From NCBI GenBank assembly GCA_018524725.1, contig JAEUWP010000335.1, positions 186,001-250,000 on the forward strand: a stretch of 64,000 nt of DNA. Direction: 5' to 3'. Source of the DNA: Podaxis mareebaensis. Lineage: Eukaryota > Basidiomycota > Agaricomycetes > Agaricales > Agaricaceae. Under the pieces are notes generated by a model. The model searched no databases and was not told the DNA's origin. It saw only the letters and a program-made list of their open reading frames with translations. The translations under genes were made by a program, and so were the position numbers. Positions 23,842-34,435 of the stretch are shown in pieces (within the stretch, counting starts at the first letter, position 1; the number at the start of each line of letters is the position of its first letter).

Positions 23842-24916
23842 TTCTGATATACCTCTTAAACGCGAACGCCCAAAAATTGAGGTTTACACTAAGAACTATT
23901 TGTCAATGTTTGGCACGGGCCAGTATCGCCACCTATCACCTGCGAGCCTCGAGGATACTGAAACATCCAAGCTTCAGGTTCGCGGCATCCGTTCCTGGTT
24001 TTACCGCACATCATGACATAGACAAGTATGACCACTTTCACCATTTGCCGCGTACCAAAATGCCGACAACCGCATGCTCGCGGCTGGAAGCACCGGTACA
24101 TCCGAGACTTGGCCGCATTATTTTCGTCTACGGGCTTTTCTGAGTTGGATCTGCTGACCTGGCATTTGAGTGTTCTTCCATGAACCAAGCAGACGTGTAT
24201 GGGAAGGCCAACGTGTCCGTTCAATGATGGAAAGGGGCCCCTACAGAGATATCATCCAGAACTTTATTGGATTTGGAATGTATCATTAATGGTGCAGGCG
24301 TTGGCCCAAACTGGCACAACGCAGGATCTGAGCTGGAGAGATAAGTTGTGCTTCGTGCCGTCGCCGCTACACACTGCATCAGAAATTCTGAAAAAGGACA
24401 GACACGTCAACGGACGTAGCGGGTGGAATGATGGACGGAAATAGGATAACAGAGAGCTTGTGTTCTCTTGTGATGGGTCTGATCTTTTGCAGCCCTGCAC
24501 CCTCCTGTACCCTACATTGTCACATTCTCCTCTACAACCATGCAGGGCAAGCACTCCAAGTGCCCAAATATGCTTACCCCTTGCAGCTGCCCACTTCCGG
24601 ACCGTTTCATTTGCAGATCGGCTTTTCTCTGAGGTCCAGAATGGCTTGTTTTAGCATTTCTTTTTCCCGTTGGTCCAGCGAAGTCCATCACTGTGGCTTC
24701 ATTTAGGGGTAAGTACTCCCGTTCCATCAGTTCATCATGAATGCAGGGCATTGCAAGCAAGGAAGAATGCCGATTTGGGGCGTCAACGGCATCTTCTCTG
24801 CCAGCGCCGCCCTATGCCCAATGTGGTTGAGTATAAGATGGGGCCCCTTTGCAAATGTTTCTGGGTATCGAAGAAATTTCATTCCTCTCCCCTGGCATTT
24901 GGATGGTCATCTTACA
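23842..24916. other. 1.1-kb divergent intergenic region
   Basis: Lies between MPP10 and the PL8 lyase, which diverge from it. I see no protein-like frame, tRNA or repeat here. It holds the two promoters and an upstream leader of the lyase, including an ATG at 24737 that would add about 60 residues and hide the signal peptide, so I prefer the start at 24917. Confidence 0.5.
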
Positions 24917-27900
24917 ATGAAGTCCTCCCTGACACTCTTTTGCGCTCTTTTCCTCTACGCTCCTTTATTCGGTTCTGCTTCAACACCCACACCAACGTCC
25001 TCATTCTCGTCGGAATCCAGCTTGATCACCTCTATCCCGACGTCATCTGCAACTCTAGGTTCAACCCATGTAGTCTCTTCCGCGTCTCTGCCCGCTCCAT
25101 CCCAGGCGTCATCTTCGTCTCCAACCTTGAGCATGTCGACTTCACCGACTACCAGTACAAGTGCTTCCATGTCAGCTTCCGTGTCGTCGAGCTCGACTGG
25201 GACTACCACTAGCACAGCCTCGACCACGTCTACTACTTCAGCACCCTTACCGACCCAGACGCTAGACCCGGACACCCTGCAGGAAATCCAGTTAATGCAA
25301 ACCCGGCGCCTAAGTAATATCGTCGGTTCGGTCACTGGTGCCAGTAACATCACTACATGGTATGTCTGCTGTTCCTTGACTTGAACTAATTAGGGCTAAG
25401 GCAACTCAGGATGGCTTCTCTCGGAGCGGATGGCAAATGGCCTGATAGTGAAGTCGACTATACCACTGGATGTGCAGCTCGTCGGGCCAATTGGCCAGCT
25501 CAAGAACACTGGCAGCGCATTCGTAGGTTACATGTCCTATAATTGTCCGAGTGGCTCTAACCCTTTCTCAGTTACAATGGCTGCCGCATGGCACGGTGGA
25601 TTGAAGGGAGGAGATCAGTTTGTAAAAGATGATAATCTCCGTAGTAAAATCTCGTTGGCCATGGATTACTGGTTTGGACGCGACATCACCAATCTTGAAT
25701 GTTTAATCAATGGTGGTACTTCAACCTGTCCCTGTTCTAACCCGGACAATACTCTTTGGTATGCAATTTGCGGAACGTCACAAATGAGTTACTAACTACT
25801 GAATCAAATCAAAAAGGAACACCAATTGGTTCTCCAATGTTTGTCTTTCATGTTTCGGTACTTCCTCCTACAGCCGACTTAGTCTTGCTAGGTTATACTG
25901 ATTCCAGAGCTTGTCGGAGAAACTTGCCTGCTCCTCAACGACACTCTGACTGAGTCGCAATTTGGTCATTGTATTCACATGACAGGCCGCTCCTACGACC
26001 TCTTCCTTCGCCCCTTCAATGAAGTTAGTTTCCTGACCGGAGCAAACACATTGGATGTCGCGAAGATTGGAACTGACGAGGCGTTGCTCACTCTGAATGT
26101 TACTCAAATAACGGATGCATTTCGACGCGTCCATGAAGAGGTTGTCATTCAGCAAGCTGTCAAAGCTGATGGAATTAGGCCCGACGGATCTTTCGGTAAG
26201 CTTGCAGTCCAAGTTTGACCTTTTTCTCCCTCACACTGAACTTGAAGGTCAACATGGCGGTGTCCTTTACAATGGAAATTATGGTGAGCGTTCTCTTATC
26301 TTGGGGCCTCTATAGTTTTTTACACGTGTTTTTAGGCAAGGACTTGTAGGTGAAACACAGAAATGAGGTGGCTTCTGGCGCTCACATCACTTCCTAAAGC
26401 ACAAATGATATCGTAGACTTCGAAATCGAAGCAGCTCAAACACGGTTTGCTGCTAGCCCGGAATCTCAGTCTGCTCTCGCGACCCTGTTTGAAGGCGATC
26501 GCTGGATGATTTATCGCAACAGTATCACTGGTGTTCTGCACTGGGACTTTGTAAGTGATCTGCTTGTCGAGCGAGCCCAAAGCTCATAGAAATCTAGTCG
26601 GCTCTCGGACGTTTCATTAGCTTCCCGGTTGTGGATAACCAGTATGCACCAGGTCTTTATATCTATTGATAGGAATTGATGTCCTTTATCCAGAGCTACA
26701 GGGAGCATCAAGCTCAATCTCACGGAAATTGGCGAGCTTGGCAAGCTTTGGGATTCACCGATCATCACCGATTTCGCTCGGAGTCTTTCTGAAGGCGGAA
26801 ATGACGCCAATGCCGGGAAACTCGTAGGAAATCGTATGTTTTATAATAACGATTACATGGTGTGTCTGGCTCAGACTGCTCTTGAATTCTGCGCTCACGA
26901 CTTTGAAGGTTCATCGTGGCCGGAACTACGTTTCCACTGTCAAGATGTTCTCTCGCAGAACCAAGAACACCGAGTGCATCAATTCGCAGAACGTGCGTAC
27001 CGATCAGCCCTACACCGCCAGTCCTCTTATTCATTGAAATTTCCAGCCACTGGGCTTCCACCTCTCTGATGGCGTTCACTACACTTATCTCAAAGGCAAT
27101 GAGTATGAAGACATCGCAGCCGCCTGGGACTGGAACTTGATCCCCGGCATAACTACTGACTATGGCGCAACCCCCCTCTCTTGTAGTCAAACTGAATTCA
27201 CCGGGATTGAGAACTTCGTCGGTGGCGTCTCCAATGGTGACGTTGGTATCGCTGTCATGCGTTACACCAACCCCTTGACCAAAGCCTTGAAATGGCAAAA
27301 GGTCTGGTTCTTCCTTGAAGACGATGTACAACACACCATGGTGTCTAACATCACATCCACATCCGACAAACCCGTTTACTCTGTCCTCGATCAACGTCGT
27401 CGTGACGACGGCATCTTCTTGGACGATGGCCAGGAATACCAGATTTCCTCAGGCTCCCCTTCACTTCTCACTTCAGCTCATCTTTGGCACGGCGGTGTGG
27501 GTTATGTGTTATCTGGGTTAGGTGATAATGATACCCTGCACGTGGAGGTTGGAGAGAAGACCGGCCCATGGTCGGCAATTGGAACGTCCACACAACCTCC
27601 CGCCACAGTGGATCTGTTCGCCGCCTGGGTAGAACATGGGTCTCCTGCTGGAGCAATTTCCTATTCTATGTTCCCGGGTACAACCTTCAACAGCTTCCTT
27701 AGGAAGCAAGCCCGTCTTCGCCTCCAATCTGTTCGTAACGATGGAAGTGTCGCTGCAGTATATGATGAGACCCACAAGACCGCAATGGTTGTTTTCTGGG
27801 AGCAAGATGGTGGTTCTGTTACATTTACCCCTACAAGATACGCTCCAATCACTATCTCTTCCAACGGCAATATTGCACTTATTTACCGCTTCGACGACGC

Positions 27901-28069
27901 TGCAATTTTCGTATCCGACCCTTCGCAAACTTTAGCTGCCGTGGAGGTCAGCTTGTCGTTGGGTCACGGCAGGAAGCCGCCTCAATGGGGTCCCCACCGA
28001 CCAAAGAGCTTCGTCATTGCACTACCAACTGGCGGTTTGGCAGGGAGTAGTGTTCGTCAAGATTTCTGA
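24917..28069 (+). CDS. Secreted polysaccharide lyase family 8 (hyaluronate/chondroitin AC lyase-like)
   Basis: PL8 enzymes cleave uronic-acid-containing polysaccharides by beta-elimination. The start at 24917 gives a signal peptide (MKSSLTLFCALFLYAPLFGS), then about 110 residues of Ser/Thr mucin-like linker before the catalytic domain at LQEIQLMQTRRLSNIVG. The alpha-toroid contains MAAAWHGGLKGGDQFV, ISLAMDYWFGRDITNLECL, NTNWFSN (the Asn site) and DGIRPDGSFGQHGG with YNGNYG, placing the catalytic His and Tyr nine residues apart as in the family. RWMIYRNS follows about 38 residues later. The C-terminal beta domains run through LGFHLSDGVHYTYLKGNEYE, WDWNLIPGITTDYGAT and LWHGGVGYVLSGLG to the stop at 28069. 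About twelve exons; all joins I checked keep the frame. Real substrate unknown. Confidence 0.88.
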
Positions 28070-28218
28070 ACTCTCCTCTCTTTTCTTTTATCCGTATAAA
28101 CGTCTTTTTGTGATATTTATACCCTTATGTATGCGTGACCTTGTCGTACAGATCTTCCCCAAACCAGAATGCAGCAAATATATCGTGTTGCAGACGGAAA
28201 AACAAAGCGACAGAGAAA

Positions 28219-29169
28219 TCAGAATACAGGCTGCTCAGTGTATCCCTCTGGCTGTTGGAATGAGCCATCTTGAGGAGCATAGGCCTCCTCAGCGGCAGGT
28301 GCGACCGGCACAGAAACGGGTTCACGTTGCTCTGACGAAGGTTCGAGGACGATCTTGTCAACAGGGGGCTCAAAGATCTGGACGGAGTCAGGGAGAGGCT
28401 TCCTGGGTCCAGTCTGGCCTTCAGGGTCATAACCCTTCATGCTGGACATGACATTAGTGAAATTCATAGGTTGAGAGGAGAACATCGTACATTTTCACTT
28501 TGATACCGAGGACACCTTGCCTCAAGAGGACGTGACGAACGGCATAGTCGACAAAGTCACGAGCGGGTTGACCGGAGTGGATCATGAAGCCATCAGTGAA
28601 CTTCATGGATTTTGCACGGGCAGCACGAAGCTTGCCAGAGACGACGACCTCGCAACCCTTAGCACCAGACTCCATAACAAATCGAAGGACACCGTAGCAG
28701 GCACTAGTTGATCGTTCAGTTTGAGAAGGGGAGCAACAGCTGGAAGCCTTTTTGACGCACCGACGAACAGCAAGACCACCGAGAAGCTTGTAGCGGAGAG
28801 ATTCGCACTGAGCGATGGCAGAGAGTCCACGATATTGGACCTTTTCGGCGTAGAGTTCAAGAGAGTTTTCGGGGAATTTGAATCGCTTTTGGACGAGGGC
28901 GGTGAGTTCACGAATACGACGACCCTTCTCGCCGAGGACTTCCTGAGTGTGGGTAGCACGGATGATGATCTAAGCGCCATTTGCCTCAGAATTTGTCCCG
29001 TCTACTGCGAGATCATGAAAATAGCTACCTCTGTGCGTGCGTGTGTGACGCGTACATCGCAGCCAGAGTAACCCTCCTCTGCAAGTTCACGGGTGAAGAA
29101 TTCGTTCAACTCGGCACGGAAAACACCATCGGCGACGAACTTGCGCTTCTTGCTGATTTGGGCGGCCAT
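28219..29169 (-). CDS. RPS3: 40S ribosomal protein uS3
   Basis: Small-subunit protein at the mRNA entry site. The start at 29169 reads [20 protein letters not shown], then the KH-domain region [15 protein letters not shown], intron, and [20 protein letters not shown]. The middle exon carries [20 protein letters not shown] and [21 protein letters not shown] short intron (GTACGA...CCAG) precedes [20 protein letters not shown], and the C-terminal tail is rich in Pro/Glu/Ala (about 50 residues, ending YTEQPVF). The protein is complete and slightly longer than animal uS3 because of that tail. A leader intron just upstream of the ATG is likely (GTGATT...TACAG). Confidence 0.94.
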
Positions 29170-29358
29170 TTTGGTGGGTCTGTAACGGATAGAACAGTAC
29201 TGAGACGGGTCGTCTACAGAGCAAGGGCAATAATCACCTTGGACTTGCTGAGGCGGTTGTCGAGATCGGGGGCAGCGATCACCTAATTCGAGTTCGGTGG
29301 CTGGGATGACCTGCACAGTAGCTCGCACTTTCCCGACGCACGTGACTATGCACCCGAT

Positions 29359-29700
29359 GTATATAAATTACTGGGCATGTTGACTTTTCTCTTCCGCATC
29401 GCGCGCCGTGTAAGGTGAGTATTAGGTCTTTATCCTTGATTGGCTCTTCAATCTTCTTCCTTCATATGATGAGTGTTGTATTTCAACCAATTTTGGCACC
29501 TCTTAGTCGACTTGAGATGCTTGGACTTGTCCTCGCATTTCACTGACATGAATGACTGTCTGATTCTATTTTCTCTCCTTTTGTTTGCCACCTGGTCAAA
29601 ATGTTCAAGTGAACTGACTCCAATTCCCTTAGATATTATTCCGCCACCATATACCTACACATACATCCTCAACTATACATCGTATACTTTAGGTTCCTAA
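29359..29700 (+). ncRNA. Candidate spliced non-coding (snoRNA host) transcript
   Basis: On the plus strand a TATA-like TATATAAATT (29360-29369) is followed about 20 bases later by a pyrimidine-rich start (CTTTTCTCTTCC, 29384-29395) and then a consensus donor, AAG/GTGAGT, at 29415. No coding frame of any recognisable kind follows. Inside the putative intron lie a perfect C box (ATGATGA, 29466-29472) and a D box (CTGA, 29543-29546) flanked by TTCAT and ATGAA, which can pair. This arrangement fits an intron-encoded box C/D snoRNA, but I found no convincing C' box or rRNA guide match, so it remains a suggestion. Confidence 0.3.
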
Positions 29701-31390
29701 TCAATGAACGCGTTCATTCACAAATACTCCTGCTGCTCCCATCCCGCTTCCAACACACATGCTCGTGAGGAGAATTTTCTCATTCCGCCTCCTGAGTTCC
29801 TCAAGACCAGTGATGACTTGGCGAACCCCAGCTGCCGATGGATTCAGTGTCACGCCATCCTGACAATCAAGAATAATACTTACTCAGTCCAATTGGATGG
29901 GAAATTGCGATTGAGCCACCACTTGCGAGGCAAAAGTCAGACGACGCTCCTCAAGAATGGATCATACTTACTTGGGGTTGATCTTTTCTATGGGAATGTC
30001 AAGTTGTTCGACACAATACGCAAACTGAGATGCAAAGGCCTCGTTGATCTAAGGACATGCTAAGCTCAAGTACATTGTTCAGTGTCTGTTCATTGTCCTC
30101 ACCTCGTATATATCGACGTCCTCCTTACGCAAACCAACCTCTTGTAACATCTTAGGAACAGCGAAGACAGGCGAAATACCCATGTACCGGGGTTCGACGC
30201 CTAGGACAACGTGAGCCAACTTTGCTTGAACACTGACGGCATTCAACTTACCAACGATGGTAGTGCCAACCCACTTGCCGAGGATATCCATGCCTTCCTT
30301 CTCTGCTCGGTCCCTAGTCGTCATCATAACCAGACCTGCACCGTCGCCTACGCCGCTTGCATTCCCGGCAGTGGTAGTTCCTGGTGCCCATTGTGGGAAC
30401 GCAGATTTGAGCGCCGCAAGACCTTCGGCAGTTACGCCAGGCCGAACAGTATCATCAACGGAAACAATCGTCCCTTTGACCTCAACGGGAAGAATTTCCT
30501 CAGCGAAGATGCCTTTCTTGACGGCTTCACTAGCCCTCGTGTGCGATATAAGAGCATAATGGTCTTGCTTCTCTCGGGGAATGTTGAAATCCTTAGCGAC
30601 GTTCTCCGATGTCCAACCCATGGGCTAATCATCGTCACATTCAACAGAAGTTCATATTGTGTCCCTCATAGTGGAGCTCACCTGAATACAATCATAAGCA
30701 TGTTGGTTCTTGCCAACGATTTCCGCCACCTCGGGAGTTGGTCGCGGACTGCAGACAAGGAAATTGATGCATGTTACATTGGAGTGCAAAGAAACCACAT
30801 ACTTGAGGCTCATACTTTCAGCACCGATAGCCCAGCCGAGGGAAGTTTCTCCCGATTGAATTGCATGAGCAATGGAACGGATGGCCATCAACCCCGAGGA
30901 GCAGAGACGGTTGACGGTAGATATAGGGACCGTATACGGAATACCGGCAGCAAGCGCAGCTGCCCGGGAGATGTACAATGGCGAAGGCGGATGACATATA
31001 CCTAAACGAAACGCTCAGAAGGTCGTCTACGAACCGGGTCTAGTCATCCTTACCAACACAGATGTCATCAATCTTGTTAGGATCTAGCTTCGTCTTCTCG
31101 AGAGTAGCCTAGTGAGGGGAAGAGGGGGATGGTTAGTCAGAGCGTTCGGAACAAGGGGGATTCGGTCGCACCCTGAAGAGAGCGTGGAGGATTTCATCTA
31201 CAGTGGTATCTTTCCATTGGCCTTTCTTCGCCCTTCCCACAGCAGTTCGCTTTGCAAAGGTTATAACAACATCGTCCGGGTTCTTCTGAAGAATGTTGGA
31301 CAAGCCTTGGGGACGAGCGCGTGTGCTTGCGGCGCGGGTCATGTGAGGACGCATATGCCTCAAGATTGACCTCGTAGGCAGCAATGACAT
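29701..31390 (-). CDS. POT1: 3-ketoacyl-CoA thiolase (acetyl-CoA acyltransferase)
   Basis: Catalyses the last step of fatty-acid beta-oxidation. The start at 31390 reads MSLLPTRSILRHMRPHMTRA, a basic leader without acids. The N-terminal domain follows: DDVVITFAKRTAVGRAKKGQ, an intron, and IPYTVPISTVNRLCSSGLMA, which contains the nucleophilic Cys. Then come GWAIGAESMSLK, MGWTSENVAKDFNI and AGNASGVGDGAG. The last exons give the NEAFA-type block, GGSIAISHPIG with the active-site His, and KILLTSMCVGSGMGAAGIF, where the C(V/I)G motif holds the second Cys, ending at 29701. Five or more exons. The leader could be a PTS2 or a mitochondrial signal; I cannot decide. Confidence 0.88.
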
Positions 31391-31831
31391 GATAGTAGTA
31401 GTGAGATGTGAAGGAGTAGAGTAACAAGCACCAAAATTCCGGCTATTTGAGGGCCATTGAGGTAATTGATGGTCGAAGTTCACACATAAAGGATCCTATG
31501 AGAGCAGTACCCGGAAGAATAAAGATCCGTACCGCGGAGTTGGATTCCAACAAACCCCTCATGTCGCAAGGCGTCGACAATGGAAACTCTTGCTCTTCTA
31601 GGGCGATGGACCCCAAGTCGCGTGTTCTTTGCAACAAAACCGTGAGTATTTAGAATTAAATAGTTACAATGCAGGGGGAAAACGTTAAACGAATGGTCTC
31701 CAGCTAGTCCCGACCAGATAAGAAGTATATTAAGGACTTGTGAACAACGATAGGAAGGCTGCAGATTAGGACGAATGAGTCCAGGAAATTGAGCATACAA
31801 AGCCAAGTTGCACACACTAGCAGAGATACAG
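31391..31831. other. Intergenic spacer
   Basis: About 440 bases between the thiolase start and the bL32m stop. A 151-codon minus-strand frame spans part of it, but its left portion has no family resemblance and its right portion overlaps the last exon of bL32m in another frame. Confidence 0.45.
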
Positions 31832-32265
31832 CTATGAGAGGTCTGGTATACCGGACTTGTTCTTCGACTTCCATGTCCGGTTAAGGTACGAATAACAGTT
31901 TGCGCAGAGATGGTGGGATAATTTAGGAGCGCCACAACCGGGGCAGTTAACGATGTCTAACGAGGAATCTAAATAGCGCAAGATGGGGAATCGGGAGATG
32001 ACGCACTCTGCTTATCCTTCAGTCCCTTGTTCGCGGAACGCATGGCCTTTCTGGAGTGTGAGGTCTTTTTCTTTGGCACGGCAAGCAGAAACGGAGGGAA
32101 GAGGTCGAGGAGGGACTGGAGGGAGGGTGTTGACCAGTTGAACGACGGTCTAGCAGCGGCGAGCGACGCAAAAATGACGCCAGTGGTGAGGAAAGGCCGA
32201 AGGAGGGACGCCCTAACAAGAGGCGACAACGCGCCACGGGTCTGGTTGAGGATAGCAGCAGCCAT
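31832..32265 (-). CDS. MRPL32: Mitochondrial ribosomal protein bL32m
   Basis: Mitochondrial large-subunit protein. The start at 32265 gives MAAAILNQTRGALSPLVRAS, a long basic presequence-like leader. It is followed by the mature N-terminal motif AVPKKKTSHSRKAMRSANKG, where Mrpl32 is normally cleaved by the m-AAA protease. An intron (A/GTGCGT...TTAG) then joins to NIVNCPGCGAPKLSHHLCAN, a CxxC...C zinc-binding segment, and CYSYLNRTW, ending at 31832. Two exons, about 127 residues. It faces the complex I subunit NDUFA5 across 122 bases. Confidence 0.87.
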
Positions 32266-32387
32266 GGAATGAACGGTGGGGGAGGGGACGGGGATGGGGA
32301 CAAGTTACCAAAAATTTGTACTCCGACGCGTGATCGCGACTAAGTGTCACTCACGCGGCCCTCAGTCCAAGTCCAACTCTGCCACCA
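32266..32387. promoter_or_regulatory. Short bidirectional promoter of two mitochondrial genes
   Basis: Only 122 bases separate the start codons of bL32m (minus) and NDUFA5 (plus), both imported into mitochondria, so the two genes must share regulatory DNA. The region contains GC-rich and CGCG elements (near 32327-32336) but no clear TATA box. Confidence 0.55.
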
Positions 32388-32823
32388 ATGTTCCGCCTCA
32401 CCCGCCCCCTCTACCAGGTCCTCAAAAAGACCACCGGCATCACTGGTCTCGCCGTCCACCCAAATCCCCTCCCAGAACTCATCAAGACCTACGAGTCCAC
32501 CCTCTCCGTCCTCTCCACTATTCCGCAAACCTCCGTATATCGCCAGGGTACTGAAGCCCTCACACGGCACAAACTCAATATCGTGCAGGCGGTCAATGGT
32601 GACATTGCTGCTGCGGAGAAGAAGCTGAATGAGGGCCAAATAGAGGAGTCGTTGGATATTGCCTCGGACGAGTTGCAGCTTGCACAAAAGATGGTTGAAT
32701 GGAAGGCGTACGTGTTATGCCAGTGTTTCTAGTATCCCACTAACAAGTCCTTCCAGTTGGGAAGACCTCGAGGAAGCTCCTGAGCCCGGTCAGTGGGAGT
32801 ACTTTGGAAAGGCATCATCATAG
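32388..32823 (+). CDS. NADH dehydrogenase (complex I) subunit NDUFA5/B13
   Basis: Accessory subunit of the peripheral arm of respiratory complex I. The start at 32388 reads MFRLTRPLYQVLKKTTGITG, then the family signature GLAVHPNPLPELIKTYESTL with VLSTIPQTSVYRQGTEALTR and LNIVQAVNGDIAAAEKKLNE. Exon 1 ends at 32707; the intron (GTACGT...CCAG) leads to exon 2 at 32757, WEDLEEAPEPGQWEYFGK, with the stop at 32823. The exons total 387 bases (128 residues), normal for the family. Confidence 0.92.
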
Positions 32824-33106
32824 GGGTGGATATGAGGGTTCTAAACAGCATGGACATCTCGCCTCAAGCGAATACCATAGAGATTGCATTGGTGTTGTAG
32901 ACCACGCACACAGTACGAAGAACGAAGAAGTGCTGGATGTAGTGATCCCTTCGCAAGTTCATTAATACGGACACAGGGAATGCGCAACCAAATGTTTATT
33001 CGCTCTACATGTCACAAGGAAAATCCAAGTGCTTGGGCAGGAAAACTCATGGTGAAAGCCCAGCCGAAGTATTTTGCGAGTCGAACTGCGAAAAGTTCAA
33101 AAAATT

Positions 33107-33199
33107 CGCTGGAAGCAGGATTTGAACCTACGCGGTGAAACACCAAGTGATATGTTTGGTTATTCAAATCACTCGCCTTAACGACTCGGCCATTCCAGC
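33107..33199 (-). tRNA. tRNA-Ser(UGA) with short intron
   Basis: Class II tRNA of 93 bases read on the minus strand. The acceptor strands GCTGGAA (33199-33193) and TTCCAGC (33114-33108) pair in seven places, with discriminator G. The D arm contains GGCCGAGTCGTTAAGGC, the anticodon stem AGTGA/TCACT frames the loop TTTGAA, and the variable arm is GGTG-TTT-CACC. The T arm reads GTAGG TTCAAAT CCTGC. The anticodon is TGA. An insert of about eleven bases (TAACCAAACAT) sits one base after the anticodon, the canonical site of nuclear tRNA introns. It lies between NDUFA5 and LSM1. Confidence 0.92.
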
Positions 33200-33436
33200 T
33201 TGTTGATCAAGGACATTTCCAATTTCTATGTCGGCTTTTCGATTGATTGAGAACGAAACACCGTTGCTTCTGTGCCTTCTCTTCATCCAATACCTCTGAT
33301 AAACTCCAGCCTTCCGCTGCGGCACAGCAACTTCTGGAAATTTCAACACCACTAAAGAACTGACCTACTGCCTACATTTCAGAAGTCACCACATCCCCAG
33401 GCCCTACCTACCCACTACTGCTACTATCCAGCACCA

Positions 33437-34092
33437 ATGGATTCTTTAATTCCCTTCACCACCTCGGGCGCTCTTATGGACTGCGTGGACAGTACGTCTA
33501 CTACCTCAGTGCACACCCTCCCCAGCATATCCTGAGCACTGTCCTCCCTTCCTTCCGCCTTTCCACTCATCCTCATACATGTAATCCGGCAACATACCAA
33601 TTCTACCTGACTCAGGAAAGATGCTTGTCATTTTACGGGACGGTCGAAAGCTTCATGGCGTGCTGCGATCCTACGATCAGTTTGGTGCGTTACCTCATTT
33701 TACTGCGCAGTTGCCTCACAGGAGATTCAATTGTGGTGCTTTTTTTTGTGAAGCTAACCTCGTTCTCGAGGACACGGTCGAACGGATACACCATGGAGAT
33801 ACATTTGCCGAAAATTGGCATGGTTTATTTCTCATACGAGGAGAAAACGTAGTATTGCTGGGCGAAATTGTATGTCTGATATTGTCTTGCTATGCAGGCC
33901 GATGGTTGAAAGTTGTGCCAGGATTTAGACAAGGAGGACGACGTCCCCCTCCGACAGGTCGACTATCGTCTACTGGAACCTTACGTAAGAAAAGACATAG
34001 AGCTCAAGAAGCAACGAGACGAAGCAAAAGCCAAGATTCTCTACGACAAAAAGGGCTTCTGCAAAGAGGGCGGCGAAGGGGATGGCTACTGA
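33437..34092 (+). CDS. LSM1: Sm-like protein LSm1
   Basis: Cytoplasmic subunit of the Lsm1-7 ring, which binds deadenylated mRNA with Pat1 and promotes decapping. The start at 33437 reads [18 protein letters not shown]. After an intron (GTACGT...CTCAG) comes [20 protein letters not shown] with the Sm1 motif, intron, then [14 protein letters not shown] and [17 protein letters not shown] with the Sm2 RGEN motif. The final exon gives the C-terminal extension ([20 protein letters not shown] and a Lys-rich helix), typical of Lsm1, ending at 34092. Four or five exons. Confidence 0.9.
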
Positions 34093-34435
34093 TGCTTTTT
34101 GTCTTCCACTATTTCTTCCATCTGGTCAGGGGGCATTCCAAATCCTTTAGTTGCACCGGAACTTCTAGCAGATGAATTATGCTACAAAGACCAGAAAGTA
34201 TCGTGTATCATTTATCACGGCAGGGCGTAATTGAGTTTATAAGAGAGCAATATCATGTGGTTCGTATCACTGTAGCTACAAAAAAAGACATAAATGATAC
34301 ACATGGGAGAACAAAACAACCGAGACGGATTTTAACAAGAAGGCGAAGGGGATAGGATAAATATTCCAAAAGTTAAGAGAGTGAACCCCAAAGGCCCAAG
34401 AGAGAAAAGAAGCCGAAGGTCATAAAAATACAGCT
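34093..34435. other. Convergent intergenic spacer
   Basis: 343 AT-rich bases between the convergent LSM1 and PHD-finger genes. No coding signal; probably the two 3' untranslated regions. Confidence 0.5.

Noticed and set aside
31480..31935. 151-codon minus-strand open frame
   Set aside because: Overlaps the last exon of bL32m out of frame and has no recognisable content elsewhere.
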